A model generated the notes under the pieces. That model saw only the letters and a program-made list of their open reading frames with translations. It did no database searches and had not been told where the DNA came from. The position numbers were made by a program, and so were the translations under genes. A stretch of DNA of 64,000 nucleotides from Psychromarinibacter halotolerans (GTDB lineage: Bacteria > Pseudomonadota > Alphaproteobacteria > Rhodobacterales > Rhodobacteraceae). Positions within the stretch are counted from its first letter, which is position 1. Each line of letters opens with the position of its first letter. The DNA lies in contig NZ_JARGYD010000002.1 of NCBI RefSeq assembly GCF_029168315.1, forward strand, positions 496,001-560,000, in the 5' to 3' direction. Below, in pieces: positions 1 to 8,340 of this stretch.

Positions 1-590
1 GTGTGGCCGTGGACGACGGGTTTCGGGTGGTCGCGTTCGTCCCACAGGAAATCGTCGCGAATCCAGATCAGGTCTTCCTTTTCTTGCTTCTCCAGCGGGA
101 TGCCGGGGCGGATGCCTGCGTGGACACACAGAAAGTGATCCATCTCTGCATACAGCGGAAGCCGATCAAGAAAGCTTACATGTGCCTCGGGCACCGCGAC
201 GCGGGCACGGGCCTGCACATCGAAGAAATCGTAATCCTCGGGGACATCGACGCCATAGGACGCAAGGGTCTGCGGGCCGCCAAGGTTTGGCTGCAGCCAC
301 CAGTCTGCCCGGCCGAAACGCGGATCGTCGGCGTCGGGGACGGACAGGAAATCCAGAAACATCTGGTCGTGGTTGCCACGGATCGACTGCCACGGCTGCC
401 CCGCCGCCATACCGGCAATCAGGTCGTCGATCACCCCGCGCGAATCCGGCCCGCGATCGGTGTGGTCGCCAAGGTGGATCAGCGGCGCATCGGTGTCGCC
501 GGTGGACACACGGTCGGCCCGGACAAGGGAATGGGCAGCGCGAAGTTTCTCGCGCTGCCCGTGAATGTCACCGATGGCGTAGAACCGCAT
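1..590 (-). CDS. Metallophosphoesterase (serine/threonine phosphatase-like), C-terminus cut by window edge
   Basis: Translation of the minus strand from an ATG at 590 gives about 196 residues before the window ends. It shows the calcineurin-type metal-binding motifs in order: GDIHG at residues 7-11, GDHTDRG at 41-47 and GNHD at 72-75. A final HGH motif lies at the very edge. These bind a dinuclear metal centre that hydrolyses phosphoesters; the substrate (protein, nucleotide or other) cannot be told. The start overlaps the serA stop by one base (TGATG), so it is probably translated from the serC-serA message. The last residues lie beyond position 1. Confidence 0.85.
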   Translation of the reverse strand, partial: MRFYAIGDIHGQREKLRAAHSLVRADRVSTGDTDAPLIHLGDHTDRGPDSRGVIDDLIAGMAAGQPWQSIRGNHDQMFLDFLSVPDADDPRFGRADWWLQPNLGGPQTLASYGVDVPEDYDFFDVQARARVAVPEAHVSFLDRLPLYAEMDHFLCVHAGIRPGIPLEKQEKEDLIWIRDDFLWDERDHPKPVVHGH

Positions 591-2185
591 CAGGCCACGT
601 CGAACTGAAGCGGACGGACCTGCAGGAACAGGCCGGTGTCCTTCAGCTTTTGCAGCACATCGGCGGGCGGCTGATCGTCAAGGTACAGAAGCGCGATGGC
701 GTCCTTGCCCTGATGCGACCGGCCAAGGGTAAAGTTCGCGATGTTCACCCCGTTGGACCCCAGCGTGCCACCCAGCGTCCCGATGATGCCCGGAACGTCC
801 TTGTTGGTGGTGTACAGCATGTGCTCGCCCACCTCGGCGTCGATGTTGATGCCCTTGATCTGGATGAAACGCGGCTTGCCGTCGCTGAACACGGTGCCCG
901 CGATCGAGCGTTCCCGCGTCGGCGTCACCACCGTCAGCTTCATGTAGCCGTCGAAGATGCCCGACTTGGTTTGCGTCGTGGTGGCGATGTCGATGCCGCG
1001 TTCCTTGGCCACGACCGGGGCCGATACCATGTTCGCATCCGGGTTCGTCTGCTTCATGATCCCCGCCAGAACGGCGGTGGTCAGCGCGGCGACGTTCAGT
1101 TCAGCGGCGTTGCCGTCGAACAGGATGTTGATCGCCTCGATCGGTTCGTCGGTCAGTTGCCCGGCGAACCCGCCAAGATGGCTGGCCAGCTTGATCCACG
1201 GGCCCATGACCTTGGCTTCCTCGGCGGTCACCGACGGCATGTTCAGCGCGTTCTCCACGGCGCCGGTCAGCAGATAGTTCGACATCTGCTCGGCCACCTG
1301 CAGCGCCACATTCTCTTGCGCTTCGGTGGTCGACGCGCCGAGGTGCGGGGTGCAGACCACGTTGGGCAGGTTGAACAGCACGTTCTCGGTCGCGGGCTCT
1401 TCCGCGAAGACGTCGAAGGCCGCGCCGGCGACGTGGCCGGATTTCAGCAGCTCGGCAAGGGCTTCCTCGTCGACCAGTCCGCCACGGGCACAGTTGATGA
1501 TGCGCACGCCTTTCTTGGTCTTCTCAAGGTTTTCCTTCGACAGGATCTTGCGGGTCTGGTCGGTCAGCGGAACGTGCAGCGTGATGAAGTCGGACCGCTT
1601 CAGCAGCTCTTCCAGCTCGACCTTCTCGACGCCCATCTTGTCGGCCTTCTCCTGGCCGAGGAAGGGATCGTAGGCGATGACCTTCATCTTCAGGCCACGG
1701 GCGCGGTCGCAGACGATGCCGCCGATGTTGCCGGCGCCGATGACGCCCAGCGTCTTGCCGGTCAGCTCGACGCCCATGAATTTCGACTTCTCCCACTTGC
1801 CGGCGTGGGTCGAGGCGCTGGCCTCGGGGATCTGCCGCGCAACCGCGAACATCATCGCGATGGCATGCTCGGCGGTGGTGATCATGTTGCCAAACGGCGT
1901 GTTCATGACGATCACGCCCTTGCGGGACGCGGCGTCCTTGTCGACGTTGTCGGTGCCGATGCCGGCGCGGCCCACGACCTTCAGGTTGTCGGCGTGTTCC
2001 AGCAGCTTTTCGGTGACCTTGGTGGCCGACCGGATGGCAAGACCGTCATACTGGCCGATGACTTCTGCCAGCTTGTCCTTGTCCTTGCCGAGGTCCGGCA
2101 TGAAGTCGACGTCGATGCCGCGATCGCGGAAGATCTGAACGGCGGTTTCCGAAAGCTTGTCGGAGACGAGTACCTTGGGAGCCAT
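590..2185 (-). CDS. serA: D-3-phosphoglycerate dehydrogenase
   Basis: Catalyses the first step of the phosphorylated serine pathway, 3-phosphoglycerate to 3-phosphohydroxypyruvate with NAD. The 531-residue product has an N-terminal substrate domain, a Rossmann NAD fold (GAGNIGGIV near residue 150), the catalytic Arg/Glu/His region of D-2-hydroxyacid dehydrogenases (HLGAST near 282), an intervening domain and a C-terminal ACT-like domain. This is the long form, often feedback-regulated by serine. The start MAPKVLVSD is chosen because AAAGGA lies about 10 bases upstream and the open frame before it is non-conserved leader. It follows serC in the same direction after a 133-bp gap and is followed by an overlapping phosphoesterase gene. 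Confidence 0.96.
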   Translation of the reverse strand: MAPKVLVSDKLSETAVQIFRDRGIDVDFMPDLGKDKDKLAEVIGQYDGLAIRSATKVTEKLLEHADNLKVVGRAGIGTDNVDKDAASRKGVIVMNTPFGNMITTAEHAIAMMFAVARQIPEASASTHAGKWEKSKFMGVELTGKTLGVIGAGNIGGIVCDRARGLKMKVIAYDPFLGQEKADKMGVEKVELEELLKRSDFITLHVPLTDQTRKILSKENLEKTKKGVRIINCARGGLVDEEALAELLKSGHVAGAAFDVFAEEPATENVLFNLPNVVCTPHLGASTTEAQENVALQVAEQMSNYLLTGAVENALNMPSVTAEEAKVMGPWIKLASHLGGFAGQLTDEPIEAINILFDGNAAELNVAALTTAVLAGIMKQTNPDANMVSAPVVAKERGIDIATTTQTKSGIFDGYMKLTVVTPTRERSIAGTVFSDGKPRFIQIKGINIDAEVGEHMLYTTNKDVPGIIGTLGGTLGSNGVNIANFTLGRSHQGKDAIALLYLDDQPPADVLQKLKDTGLFLQVRPLQFDVA

Positions 2186-2218
2186 TTCAAGTGGTCCTTT
2201 GATGAGATGAGGTAACGC

Positions 2219-2239
2219 GCCCCGGATCGAACCCGGGGC
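2219..2239 (-). promoter_or_regulatory. Leader hairpin ahead of serA
   Basis: A perfect 7-bp stem (GCCCCGG / CCGGGGC) with a 7-base loop lies in the serC-serA gap, 34 bases upstream of the serA start. Read on the plus strand it is followed by TGTTTT, but no plus-strand gene ends here, so a terminator in that direction makes little sense. In serA mRNA it would be a stable 5' hairpin that could adjust serA translation or stabilise the processed transcript. That role is inferred. Confidence 0.4.
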
Positions 2240-2318
2240 TGTTTTAATCTTGGAAGTCAAAGCGCGGTCCCGGCCCGAAGCCGGACACGTAGGATGGGAT
2301 TTCACCCCATCCCGCAGA

Positions 2319-3464
2319 TCAGTCCTGAGCTTCGATGCAGGCTTCGAAGGCCCACTTCAGCCACAGCGTCAGCTTCTCGATATCCGCCGACTCGATCGTG
2401 GCGCCGCACCAGATCCGAAGACCGGCGGGGGCGTCGCGATAGGCGCCAATGTCATAGGCCGCGTTGTAGTCTTCCAACTTCTTGGCGACCGCCTTGGCGA
2501 AGACCGCGCCGTCCTTGATGCGGTCGTCGGTGAACTTCAGACAAACGCTGGTGTTCGAACGGGTCGCCGGATCCTCGGCCAGGTTGGCCAGCCAGTCGTG
2601 ACGGTCGCAGAAGTCCCAAAGAACCTTGGCGTTGGTGTCCGCACGTTCCATCAGCTTGGGCAGGCCGCCGATCTTCTTCGCCCACTCCAACGCGACAAGG
2701 TAATCCTCGACCGCCAGCATAGAGGGGGTGTTGATCGTTTCGCCGACGAAGATGCCGTCGATCAGCTTGCCGCCCTTGGTCAGGCGGAAGATTTTCGGAA
2801 GCGGCCAAGCGGGGGTGTAGGTTTCCAGACGCTCGACAGCACGCGGCGACAGGATCAGCATCCCGTGCGCGGCTTCGCCACCCATGACCTTCTGCCAAGA
2901 GAAGGTGGTCACATCCAGCTTATCCCACGGCAGGTCCTGCGCGAAGGCGGCGCTGGTGGCGTCGCAGATCGTCAGACCCTCGCGGTCGGCGGGGATCGCG
3001 TCGCCGTTCGGAACGCGCACGCCCGAGGTGGTGCCGTTCCAGGTAAAGACGACGTCGGTGTCAAAGTCGATCTCGGCGAAGTCGACGATCTGGCCGTAGT
3101 CGGCGGTCTTCACCTCGGCGTCGATCTTCAGCTGCTTGACCACGTCGGTCACCCAGCCGGCGCCGAAGCTTTCCCATGCGACCATCGTCGCCTTGCGAGC
3201 GCCCAGCATGGACCACATCGCCATCTCGACGGCGCCGGTGTCGGACGCGGGGACGATGCCGATCTTGTAGTCAGCGGGAATGCCGAGGATCTCGCGCGTG
3301 GTCTCGATCGCGGCCTTCAGCTTTTCCTTGCCGACCTTGGCGCGATGCGAACGGCCCAGCGCGGCGTCCGTCAGCATATTCAATTCAAAGTGGGGGATCT
3401 TGGCACAGGGGCCAGAAGAAAAACGCGGGTTGGCCGGCCGCGTTGCCGGGTGTTTCGTATCCAT
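2319..3464 (-). CDS. serC: Phosphoserine aminotransferase
   Basis: Converts 3-phosphohydroxypyruvate and glutamate to phosphoserine and 2-oxoglutarate, the second step of serine synthesis. The 381-residue class-V aminotransferase has the PLP-lysine segment SWQKVMGGEAAHG near residue 190 and the family's N-terminal RFSSGPCAK. The start MDTKHPATRP is preceded by GGAAGGA at good spacing. The long open frame further upstream is leader RNA rather than protein. It is transcribed with serA, and its leader matches the alphaproteobacterial serC RNA motif. Confidence 0.95.
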   Translation of the reverse strand: MDTKHPATRPANPRFSSGPCAKIPHFELNMLTDAALGRSHRAKVGKEKLKAAIETTREILGIPADYKIGIVPASDTGAVEMAMWSMLGARKATMVAWESFGAGWVTDVVKQLKIDAEVKTADYGQIVDFAEIDFDTDVVFTWNGTTSGVRVPNGDAIPADREGLTICDATSAAFAQDLPWDKLDVTTFSWQKVMGGEAAHGMLILSPRAVERLETYTPAWPLPKIFRLTKGGKLIDGIFVGETINTPSMLAVEDYLVALEWAKKIGGLPKLMERADTNAKVLWDFCDRHDWLANLAEDPATRSNTSVCLKFTDDRIKDGAVFAKAVAKKLEDYNAAYDIGAYRDAPAGLRIWCGATIESADIEKLTLWLKWAFEACIEAQD

Positions 3465-3465
3465 C

Positions 3466-3546
3466 AATGGATATCCTTCCAGATATACGCCCCTCGTTGG
3501 GGAGGGGTGTCCCACCGCCGCACTTACATCGGCGACCACGTGCCGA
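3466..3546 (-). ncRNA. serC leader RNA motif
   Basis: The transcript ahead of serC folds into a row of hairpins. The first is UCGGC/GCCGA at 3529-3546. The second is CCCCUC/GAGGGG at 3490-3507, preceded by GGUGGGACA. The third is AUAUC/GAUAU at 3471-3486, with the serC ribosome-binding sequence GGAAGGA in and beside its loop. The position just ahead of serC-serA, the strong GC hairpin and the Shine-Dalgarno-bearing hairpin fit the serC motif described in Alphaproteobacteria. I recognise the architecture from memory and have not run a covariance search. It probably controls translation initiation; I assign no ligand. Confidence 0.65.
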
Positions 3547-3560
3547 CAAGCCCGCATGTG

Positions 3561-3576
3561 TTTCACAATTGCGAAA
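3561..3576. promoter_or_regulatory. 16-bp inverted repeat, candidate operator
   Basis: TTTC-N-CAATTG-N-GAAA is a dyad with seven of eight base pairs matched per arm. It sits in the divergent gap between the serC leader and the GrpB-like gene, upstream of the serC RNA structure. Its size and place suit a dimeric repressor or activator acting on the serC promoter. The regulator is unknown. It is not the parS palindrome, whose centre is CACGTG. Confidence 0.4.
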
Positions 3577-3650
3577 CTTGCGTTAGGTAAACGTGCCGAC
3601 ACCGCGCAATGGGCGCGGGAAGAATGCGCAACGCGCATGGTGGATTGAAC

Positions 3651-4172
3651 GTGATCGAGCCACAGAACAAGACGATTGGCCTTAACCGGTCCTCAGTGCG
3701 TCACGTGCCCTACAGCGATGACTGGCCCGCGCTGTTCCGCACCGAACACGACATGCTGCGCGACACGTTCGCCGCACATCGGCTCGAGATCGAACATATC
3801 GGAAGCACCGCGGTGCCGGGCCTGATGGCACGTCCTGTCATCGACATCGCCGTATCCGTGCCCGAGTGCGACCAAGAGGTTGCCGCGCAGGCGGTCGTTT
3901 CGTTGGGCTATGTTGATTACGGGTACGCCTCGGGGCGGCGGTTTGCCCGCACGCGCGACGGCGACGTGTGCACCCACACGCTTCTTTTGTATCGGCCCGA
4001 CGACCCTGAAATGCATGATCAGGTCGCGTTCCGTGACGTCCTGCGCCGCGACCAACGTCTGGCCGACGCTTACGCTGCCCTGAAACACGGGCTGGCCCGG
4101 CGCAGCAACTCTTACGCCGCCGAGAAAACGCAGTTCATCCGCCGGGTGCTTCTGGAGGCCAACCTTCACTAA
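3651..4172 (+). CDS. GrpB family (UPF0157) nucleotidyltransferase-fold protein
   Basis: A protein of about 173 residues with the GrpB/UPF0157 hallmark HIGSTAVPGL followed by RPVIDIAV, the GS-x-A and DxD-like signature of the nucleotidyltransferase fold. Members occur alone or fused to dephospho-CoA kinase and their reaction is not firmly established. The GTG at 3651 is preferred because GGTGGA lies 6 bases upstream. In-frame ATGs at 3609 and 3624 would add 14 or 9 residues but have poorer ribosome sites. It is divergent from serC and just upstream of serB. Confidence 0.75.
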   Translation: MIEPQNKTIGLNRSSVRHVPYSDDWPALFRTEHDMLRDTFAAHRLEIEHIGSTAVPGLMARPVIDIAVSVPECDQEVAAQAVVSLGYVDYGYASGRRFARTRDGDVCTHTLLLYRPDDPEMHDQVAFRDVLRRDQRLADAYAALKHGLARRSNSYAAEKTQFIRRVLLEANLH

Positions 4173-4236
4173 AGGGGCTTGGTTGTCGCCCCGCCCCGTG
4201 ATTAATGGCGCGCGTTCCCGAACCGGAGGCGTCGCC

Positions 4237-5109
4237 ATGCAGACCGTTACCCTTATTTCCGCGCCCGGCAAGCTGGACGGCGCCGCCGTCAGCGCGCTTC
4301 GCAATGCATGGGGCGGCGGAGAGATCCGCGTCCTGTCGTCGTCAGAGGCCGCCTGCTTCGACATGCCCGAGGTTCCCGCGAATCGGTGGGACGTTTGGGA
4401 CAGCTTTCAGCAGCAGGGTGTCGATCTGTTGGTCCAACCCGCGGGGAACCTGCGCCGGAAGATGCTGTTGGCGGACATGGATTCGACCCTGATCCAGCAG
4501 GAATGCATCGACGAACTCGCGGCCGAGGCCGGTGTGGGCGCGCAGGTGGCCGACATCACCGCCCGCGCGATGAATGGCGAACTGGAATTCGAAGGCGCGC
4601 TGAAGGAACGGGTCGCCCTGCTGAAGGGCCTGCCGGTTTCGATCATCGACAAGGTCCTGTCCGAACGGATCACCTATATGCCCGGGGGCCGCACGCTGGT
4701 GGCGACGATGAAAGCGAACGGCGCCTTCGCGATGCTGGTCTCGGGCGGGTTCACCGCCTTCGCCGCACAGGTTGCCGACGCGTTGGGGATGGACGCACAC
4801 CGCGCCAACACCCTGCATGTCGATGGCGACGTGCTGGCTGGAACCGTGGCGGAACCGATCCTTGGCCGGGATGCCAAGGTCGAGTCGCTGAAAGACCGCG
4901 CCGCGCAGCTTGGGATTTCCGAAGCCGATGTGCTGGCGGTCGGCGACGGCGCCAACGACCTTGGGATGCTGTCGCTTGCCGGAACCGGCGTCGCGCTGCA
5001 CGCGAAACCGGCGGTTCAGGCGCAGTGCGACCTTCGCATCAACCACGGCGATCTGACCGCTTTGCTGTTCCTTCAGGGATACGCGCGCGACGCCTTCGTG
5101 ACCGACTGA
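4237..5109 (+). CDS. serB: Phosphoserine phosphatase
   Basis: Hydrolyses phosphoserine to serine, the last step of the pathway whose first two genes lie 1-3 kb to the left on the other strand. The 290-residue product has the HAD-phosphatase nucleophile motif DMDST near residue 80, a SGGFT motif II, and the acidic GDGANDLGM motif near residue 230. The start follows GGAGG at 7 bases. Its 3' end is 2 bp from the stop of the converging asparaginase gene, with no terminator hairpin between them. Confidence 0.95.
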   Translation: MQTVTLISAPGKLDGAAVSALRNAWGGGEIRVLSSSEAACFDMPEVPANRWDVWDSFQQQGVDLLVQPAGNLRRKMLLADMDSTLIQQECIDELAAEAGVGAQVADITARAMNGELEFEGALKERVALLKGLPVSIIDKVLSERITYMPGGRTLVATMKANGAFAMLVSGGFTAFAAQVADALGMDAHRANTLHVDGDVLAGTVAEPILGRDAKVESLKDRAAQLGISEADVLAVGDGANDLGMLSLAGTGVALHAKPAVQAQCDLRINHGDLTALLFLQGYARDAFVTD

Positions 5110-5111
5110 CC

Positions 5112-6110
5112 TCAGGCCAGCGCGGCGGCTGGCCGGATCTCTCCGGTGGTCATGCCGCGACGGTTGGGGATCGGCGGGTTTATCCGCTTGATCGCGGCGG
5201 GATGGGTCGGGTCAAGCACCCCAAGCCGGACGAGAATCGCGGCAAGCGCACACTCGCTTGCCCGCGTCGCACCATCGGCGATCTTCAGCGCAAGCCCCAG
5301 GCCCTGCTGCGGCAGAATGCCGACGAAAACGCCTTCCGCCCCCGTTTTCAAGGCACCCCGTCCGCCCAGCGCCTGCATCAACTCGGTACAGGCCCGGCCC
5401 TCGCCCGCAACAAGGCTGGGGTGGGCGATCATCGCATCCCGCAGCCGCGCCATCGACGCGTCGCGCACGCCGCCACCCTGCCCCGCCGCCGCGAACCGCG
5501 CCATCGCGCGGGCCAGCCCGTGAACGGACGTCGCGAAGTTCGGCGCCGCGCAGCCGTCGATCCCGTAGCAGGGCGACGTCATCCCGGTGACATCCTCGAA
5601 CGCTTCAAGCGCGGCCTGCTGCACCGGGTGGTCGATCTCGACATACTCGGGACCGGCACGCAGATGGCGGGTCAGCGTCAGAAAGCCGGAATGCTTACCG
5701 GAACAGTTGTTGTGCCACTGGCAGGGCTGTCCATGCGCCCGGATCATCGCGTGGCCGGTTTCCTCGTCGCGGGGGAACTCGGGGCCGCAGCGCAGGTCGG
5801 CATCGGTCATGCCCATGTCCGACAGCCAGCGTTCGACCCGCTCTGTATGTTCCGGCGCGCCTTCGTGCGATGCGCAGGCCAGCGCCAGATGTTCGGTCCC
5901 CAAGCCCGCCGCATCGGCCGCGCCGCTGTCCATCAACGGCAGACCCTGGATCATCTTGGCCGAGGACCGGGGATAGATGATCTTGTCCGGATCGCCCCAC
6001 GCTTCAACGATCGCGCCGGTGGAATCACAGACCACCGCGTGCCCGGCATGCACCGATTCCAGCAAGTCGCCGCGCCAGACTTCGACCAAGGCTTCTGCGT
6101 GTTTCATCAT
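5112..6110 (-). CDS. L-asparaginase II family protein
   Basis: A 332-residue member of the rhizobial-type asparaginase II family, unrelated to the E. coli enzymes, which hydrolyses asparagine to aspartate and ammonia. Family signatures are the SSAK catalytic Ser-x-x-Lys near residue 50, a CSGKHSGFL segment near 136 and GIDGCAAP near 183. No signal peptide is visible, so it should be cytoplasmic. Two adjacent ATGs (6110 and 6107) could serve as start. It converges on serB with a 2-bp gap. Confidence 0.88.
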   Translation of the reverse strand: MMKHAEALVEVWRGDLLESVHAGHAVVCDSTGAIVEAWGDPDKIIYPRSSAKMIQGLPLMDSGAADAAGLGTEHLALACASHEGAPEHTERVERWLSDMGMTDADLRCGPEFPRDEETGHAMIRAHGQPCQWHNNCSGKHSGFLTLTRHLRAGPEYVEIDHPVQQAALEAFEDVTGMTSPCYGIDGCAAPNFATSVHGLARAMARFAAAGQGGGVRDASMARLRDAMIAHPSLVAGEGRACTELMQALGGRGALKTGAEGVFVGILPQQGLGLALKIADGATRASECALAAILVRLGVLDPTHPAAIKRINPPIPNRRGMTTGEIRPAAALA

Positions 6111-6283
6111 TTTTCCTTCAAGCCTGCGCGATTTTCCGCTGCCAGCCCTTTCGCTGATCAGCAGTTTTCCGTTATCGTCCTGCCAGTTGATTGATTATCG
6201 CATGCCCGCCAACGAAGGTCACGCGAGACGGACTGCCGGCGGCAGCGAGAGGCAGCAAGAAACGGCTGGAGGCTGTGAGACGA

Positions 6284-6811
6284 ATGCAATCATGTCTTGG
6301 TCTCGGCGCGCTGTGCGCCGCGATTTTGATGACGCCGCTGAGTGTCGATGCACAGGAATCCCGTAACCGTGTGGCAGCCCACACGGACTGGAGCGTGTTC
6401 GAAGCTCAGGATCCGGCGCAGTGCTGGAGCGTATCCAGCCCCAAGGAAACGGTGAACACCCGGGACGGTCGCGTGGTCGCAGTGCGGCGCGGCGACATCC
6501 TGCTGTTCGTGTCGTACATCCCGAACTCGAACGTGGCGGGTCAGGTGTCCTTCACCGGCGGCTATCCCTTCGCGGAAGGCTCGACCGTCACGCTTCAGAT
6601 CGGCGACGACAGCTTCGAGCTGTTCACGCGCGGCGAGATGGCTTGGGCGAAAGACCCGGCCGAGGACGGTCGCATCGTCGAGGCGATGAAGGGCGGTGCC
6701 GAAGCTGTGCTGACCGCGCGGTCGTCGCGTGGCACGCAGACCGAGGATACGTTCTCGCTGTTCGGGTTCACCGCGGCAGTCGACGAGGCGGCGCAACGCT
6801 GCAGCAACTGA
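6284..6811 (+). CDS. Invasion-associated locus B (IalB) family periplasmic protein
   Basis: A 175-residue exported protein. Residues 1-23 form a signal peptide with a hydrophobic core and a VDA/Q-type cleavage end. The mature part has the IalB pattern: an early W-x-V-F segment, a QCW near residue 46, an RRGDILLFVSY strand, a SFTGGYPF segment and a C-terminal Cys. The family is named after a Bartonella invasion factor but is widespread in free-living Alphaproteobacteria, where its role is unclear. The start is set by GGAGG 11 bases upstream. It precedes tsaE by 46 bp and may share its message. Confidence 0.75.
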   Translation: MQSCLGLGALCAAILMTPLSVDAQESRNRVAAHTDWSVFEAQDPAQCWSVSSPKETVNTRDGRVVAVRRGDILLFVSYIPNSNVAGQVSFTGGYPFAEGSTVTLQIGDDSFELFTRGEMAWAKDPAEDGRIVEAMKGGAEAVLTARSSRGTQTEDTFSLFGFTAAVDEAAQRCSN

Positions 6812-6857
6812 CGCTGACGCGCTTGCGGCGGCCGTCCGGCTTGGCCACAGTGGCGGC

Positions 6858-7343
6858 ATGACGGCCTTCGAGCAGACGCTGACCTTTCCATCCGAAGCAC
6901 GCACCGCGGCCTTTGCCGCGGCGCTTGCCGCGCGCCTTGGTCCCGGCGACGTGATCCTGCTTCAGGGCGGGCTTGGCGCCGGGAAAACCCATTTCGCGCG
7001 GTCCCTGATCCAGTCGCGGCTTGCCGCGGCAGGGCGGGCCGAGGACGTGCCGTCGCCCACGTTCACGCTGGTTCAGGTGTATTCCGACGGCGCGACAGAG
7101 ATCTGGCACAGCGACCTGTATCGCCTGACGGGCCCGGACGAGGTTGCCGAACTTGGGTTGGAAGATGCCTTTACCGACGCGATCTGCCTTGTCGAATGGC
7201 CCGACCGGCTGGACGACATGATACCCGCCGGCGCGTTGACCCTGTCGCTTGAGATGACCCCGCGCGAGGGCGAGCGGATTGCGCGGCTGTCCAGCACAGA
7301 CGCCCGCTGGCAGACCATCGTGCCGGACATGGCCGATGTCTGA
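6858..7343 (+). CDS. tsaE: tRNA threonylcarbamoyladenosine biosynthesis ATPase TsaE
   Basis: An ATPase that works with TsaB and TsaD to make the N6-threonylcarbamoyl modification at A37 of tRNAs reading ANN codons. The 161-residue product has Walker A GGLGAGKT near residue 38, then SPTFTLV and a WHSDLYRL segment typical of the family. The ATG at 6858 fits family length. Its end overlaps the next gene by 8 bp, so translation is probably coupled. Confidence 0.93.
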   Translation: MTAFEQTLTFPSEARTAAFAAALAARLGPGDVILLQGGLGAGKTHFARSLIQSRLAAAGRAEDVPSPTFTLVQVYSDGATEIWHSDLYRLTGPDEVAELGLEDAFTDAICLVEWPDRLDDMIPAGALTLSLEMTPREGERIARLSSTDARWQTIVPDMADV

Positions 7344-8340
7344 CCGGGCGGCCCGCTGCACCGCGTTCCTTGAACGCGCGGGATGGGGCGACGCCATACG
7401 CACGCCGCTGGCCGGCGATGCCTCGGCCCGTCGGTACGAACGGCTGGTGGCGTGCGACCGCACCGCCGTTCTGATGGACGCGCCAGCGGATCAGGGACAG
7501 GACGTGCGCCCCTTCGTGCGGATCGCCGGTCTTCTGGCGGCGCACGGATTGTCCGCGCCCGACGTCTTCGCGGCGGACGAGGTGGACGGGTTCCTTCTGC
7601 TAGAGGACCTAGGCGACGCGCTGTTCGCGCGGCTGGTCGAACAGGACCCCACGCGGGAAACCGAGCTTTACCGCGCTGCCGCCGAGATGCTGGCCATCCT
7701 TCGCGATCTGCCCGTGCCGGACGATCTGCCAACATTCACCGCGCAGCACATGGCCAGGCTGATCGAGCCTGCGTTCGACTGGTATGCCCGCCCGCTTGGG
7801 TCGACAGTGACGCAATCGGATCAACAGGCGCTTTTCACCGTGTTCGAGACTGTTTTGCAGCACACCATCGGCAACGTCCGTGTGTTCTGCCTGCGCGACT
7901 GCCACGCCGAGAATTTGCTTTGGCTGCCCGAGCGCGGCGGCACTGCCCGTGTCGGCCTGCTTGATTTCCAAGACGCGGTGGCCGCGCATCCCGCGTATGA
8001 CATGGTCTCGCTTCTGCAGGACGCCCGCCGCGACCTGTCGCCCACCCTAGAGAACGAGATCGTCGCGCACTACGTCGCGCTGACCGGGGACGACCCCGAC
8101 CGCTTTCGGGCCGCCTATGCCGCCATCGGCGCCCAGCGCCATCTGCGCATTCTTGGCGTGTTCGGCCGCCTGTCGCTGCATTTCGGCAAGCCGCAATACG
8201 TCGCCTTCATCCCCCGCGTCTGGCGCCACCTGATGACCTGCCTTGCCACGCCCGGGTTGGAGGATCTGCGCACCGCCGTGTTGCAGGTCGTGCCGGAACC
8301 GGACCGTCTTGACCGGCTGAAGCCCGATGCCGCAGCCTGA
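7336..8340 (+). CDS. amgK: N-acetylmuramate/N-acetylglucosamine kinase (AmgK-like phosphotransferase)
   Basis: A 334-residue aminoglycoside-phosphotransferase-fold kinase. It has the catalytic loop LRDCHAENLLW near residue 190 and the metal-binding LLDFQDA near 213, the pattern of AmgK, which phosphorylates MurNAc at the anomeric carbon. It overlaps tsaE by 8 bp and the MurU-like gene by 14 bp. The AmgK-MurU pairing is what makes the specific assignment credible, since the kinase fold alone would be less informative. Together they salvage MurNAc to UDP-MurNAc and bypass MurA. Confidence 0.85.
   Translation: MSDRAARCTAFLERAGWGDAIRTPLAGDASARRYERLVACDRTAVLMDAPADQGQDVRPFVRIAGLLAAHGLSAPDVFAADEVDGFLLLEDLGDALFARLVEQDPTRETELYRAAAEMLAILRDLPVPDDLPTFTAQHMARLIEPAFDWYARPLGSTVTQSDQQALFTVFETVLQHTIGNVRVFCLRDCHAENLLWLPERGGTARVGLLDFQDAVAAHPAYDMVSLLQDARRDLSPTLENEIVAHYVALTGDDPDRFRAAYAAIGAQRHLRILGVFGRLSLHFGKPQYVAFIPRVWRHLMTCLATPGLEDLRTAVLQVVPEPDRLDRLKPDAAA

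Noticed and set aside
182..2215. Long plus-strand open frame opposite serA
   Set aside because: It is antisense to a clear serA and is Arg/Gly/Ala-rich with no recognisable motif, as expected of an open frame produced by high-GC codon bias.
2219..2245. tRNA-like T-arm (GGTTCGATCC) on the minus strand near serA
   Set aside because: The stem pairs around the wrong loop, there is no acceptor, D or anticodon arm, and the place is a short operon gap.
3559..3577. parS-like TGTTTCACAATTGCGAAAC upstream of serC
   Set aside because: The arms resemble parS but the centre CACGTG is missing and the dyad is four bases longer, so ParB would not be expected to load there.
4308..6194. 628-codon plus-strand open frame crossing serB and the asparaginase gene
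   Set aside because: It runs out of frame through serB and antisense through the asparaginase gene; no family features.
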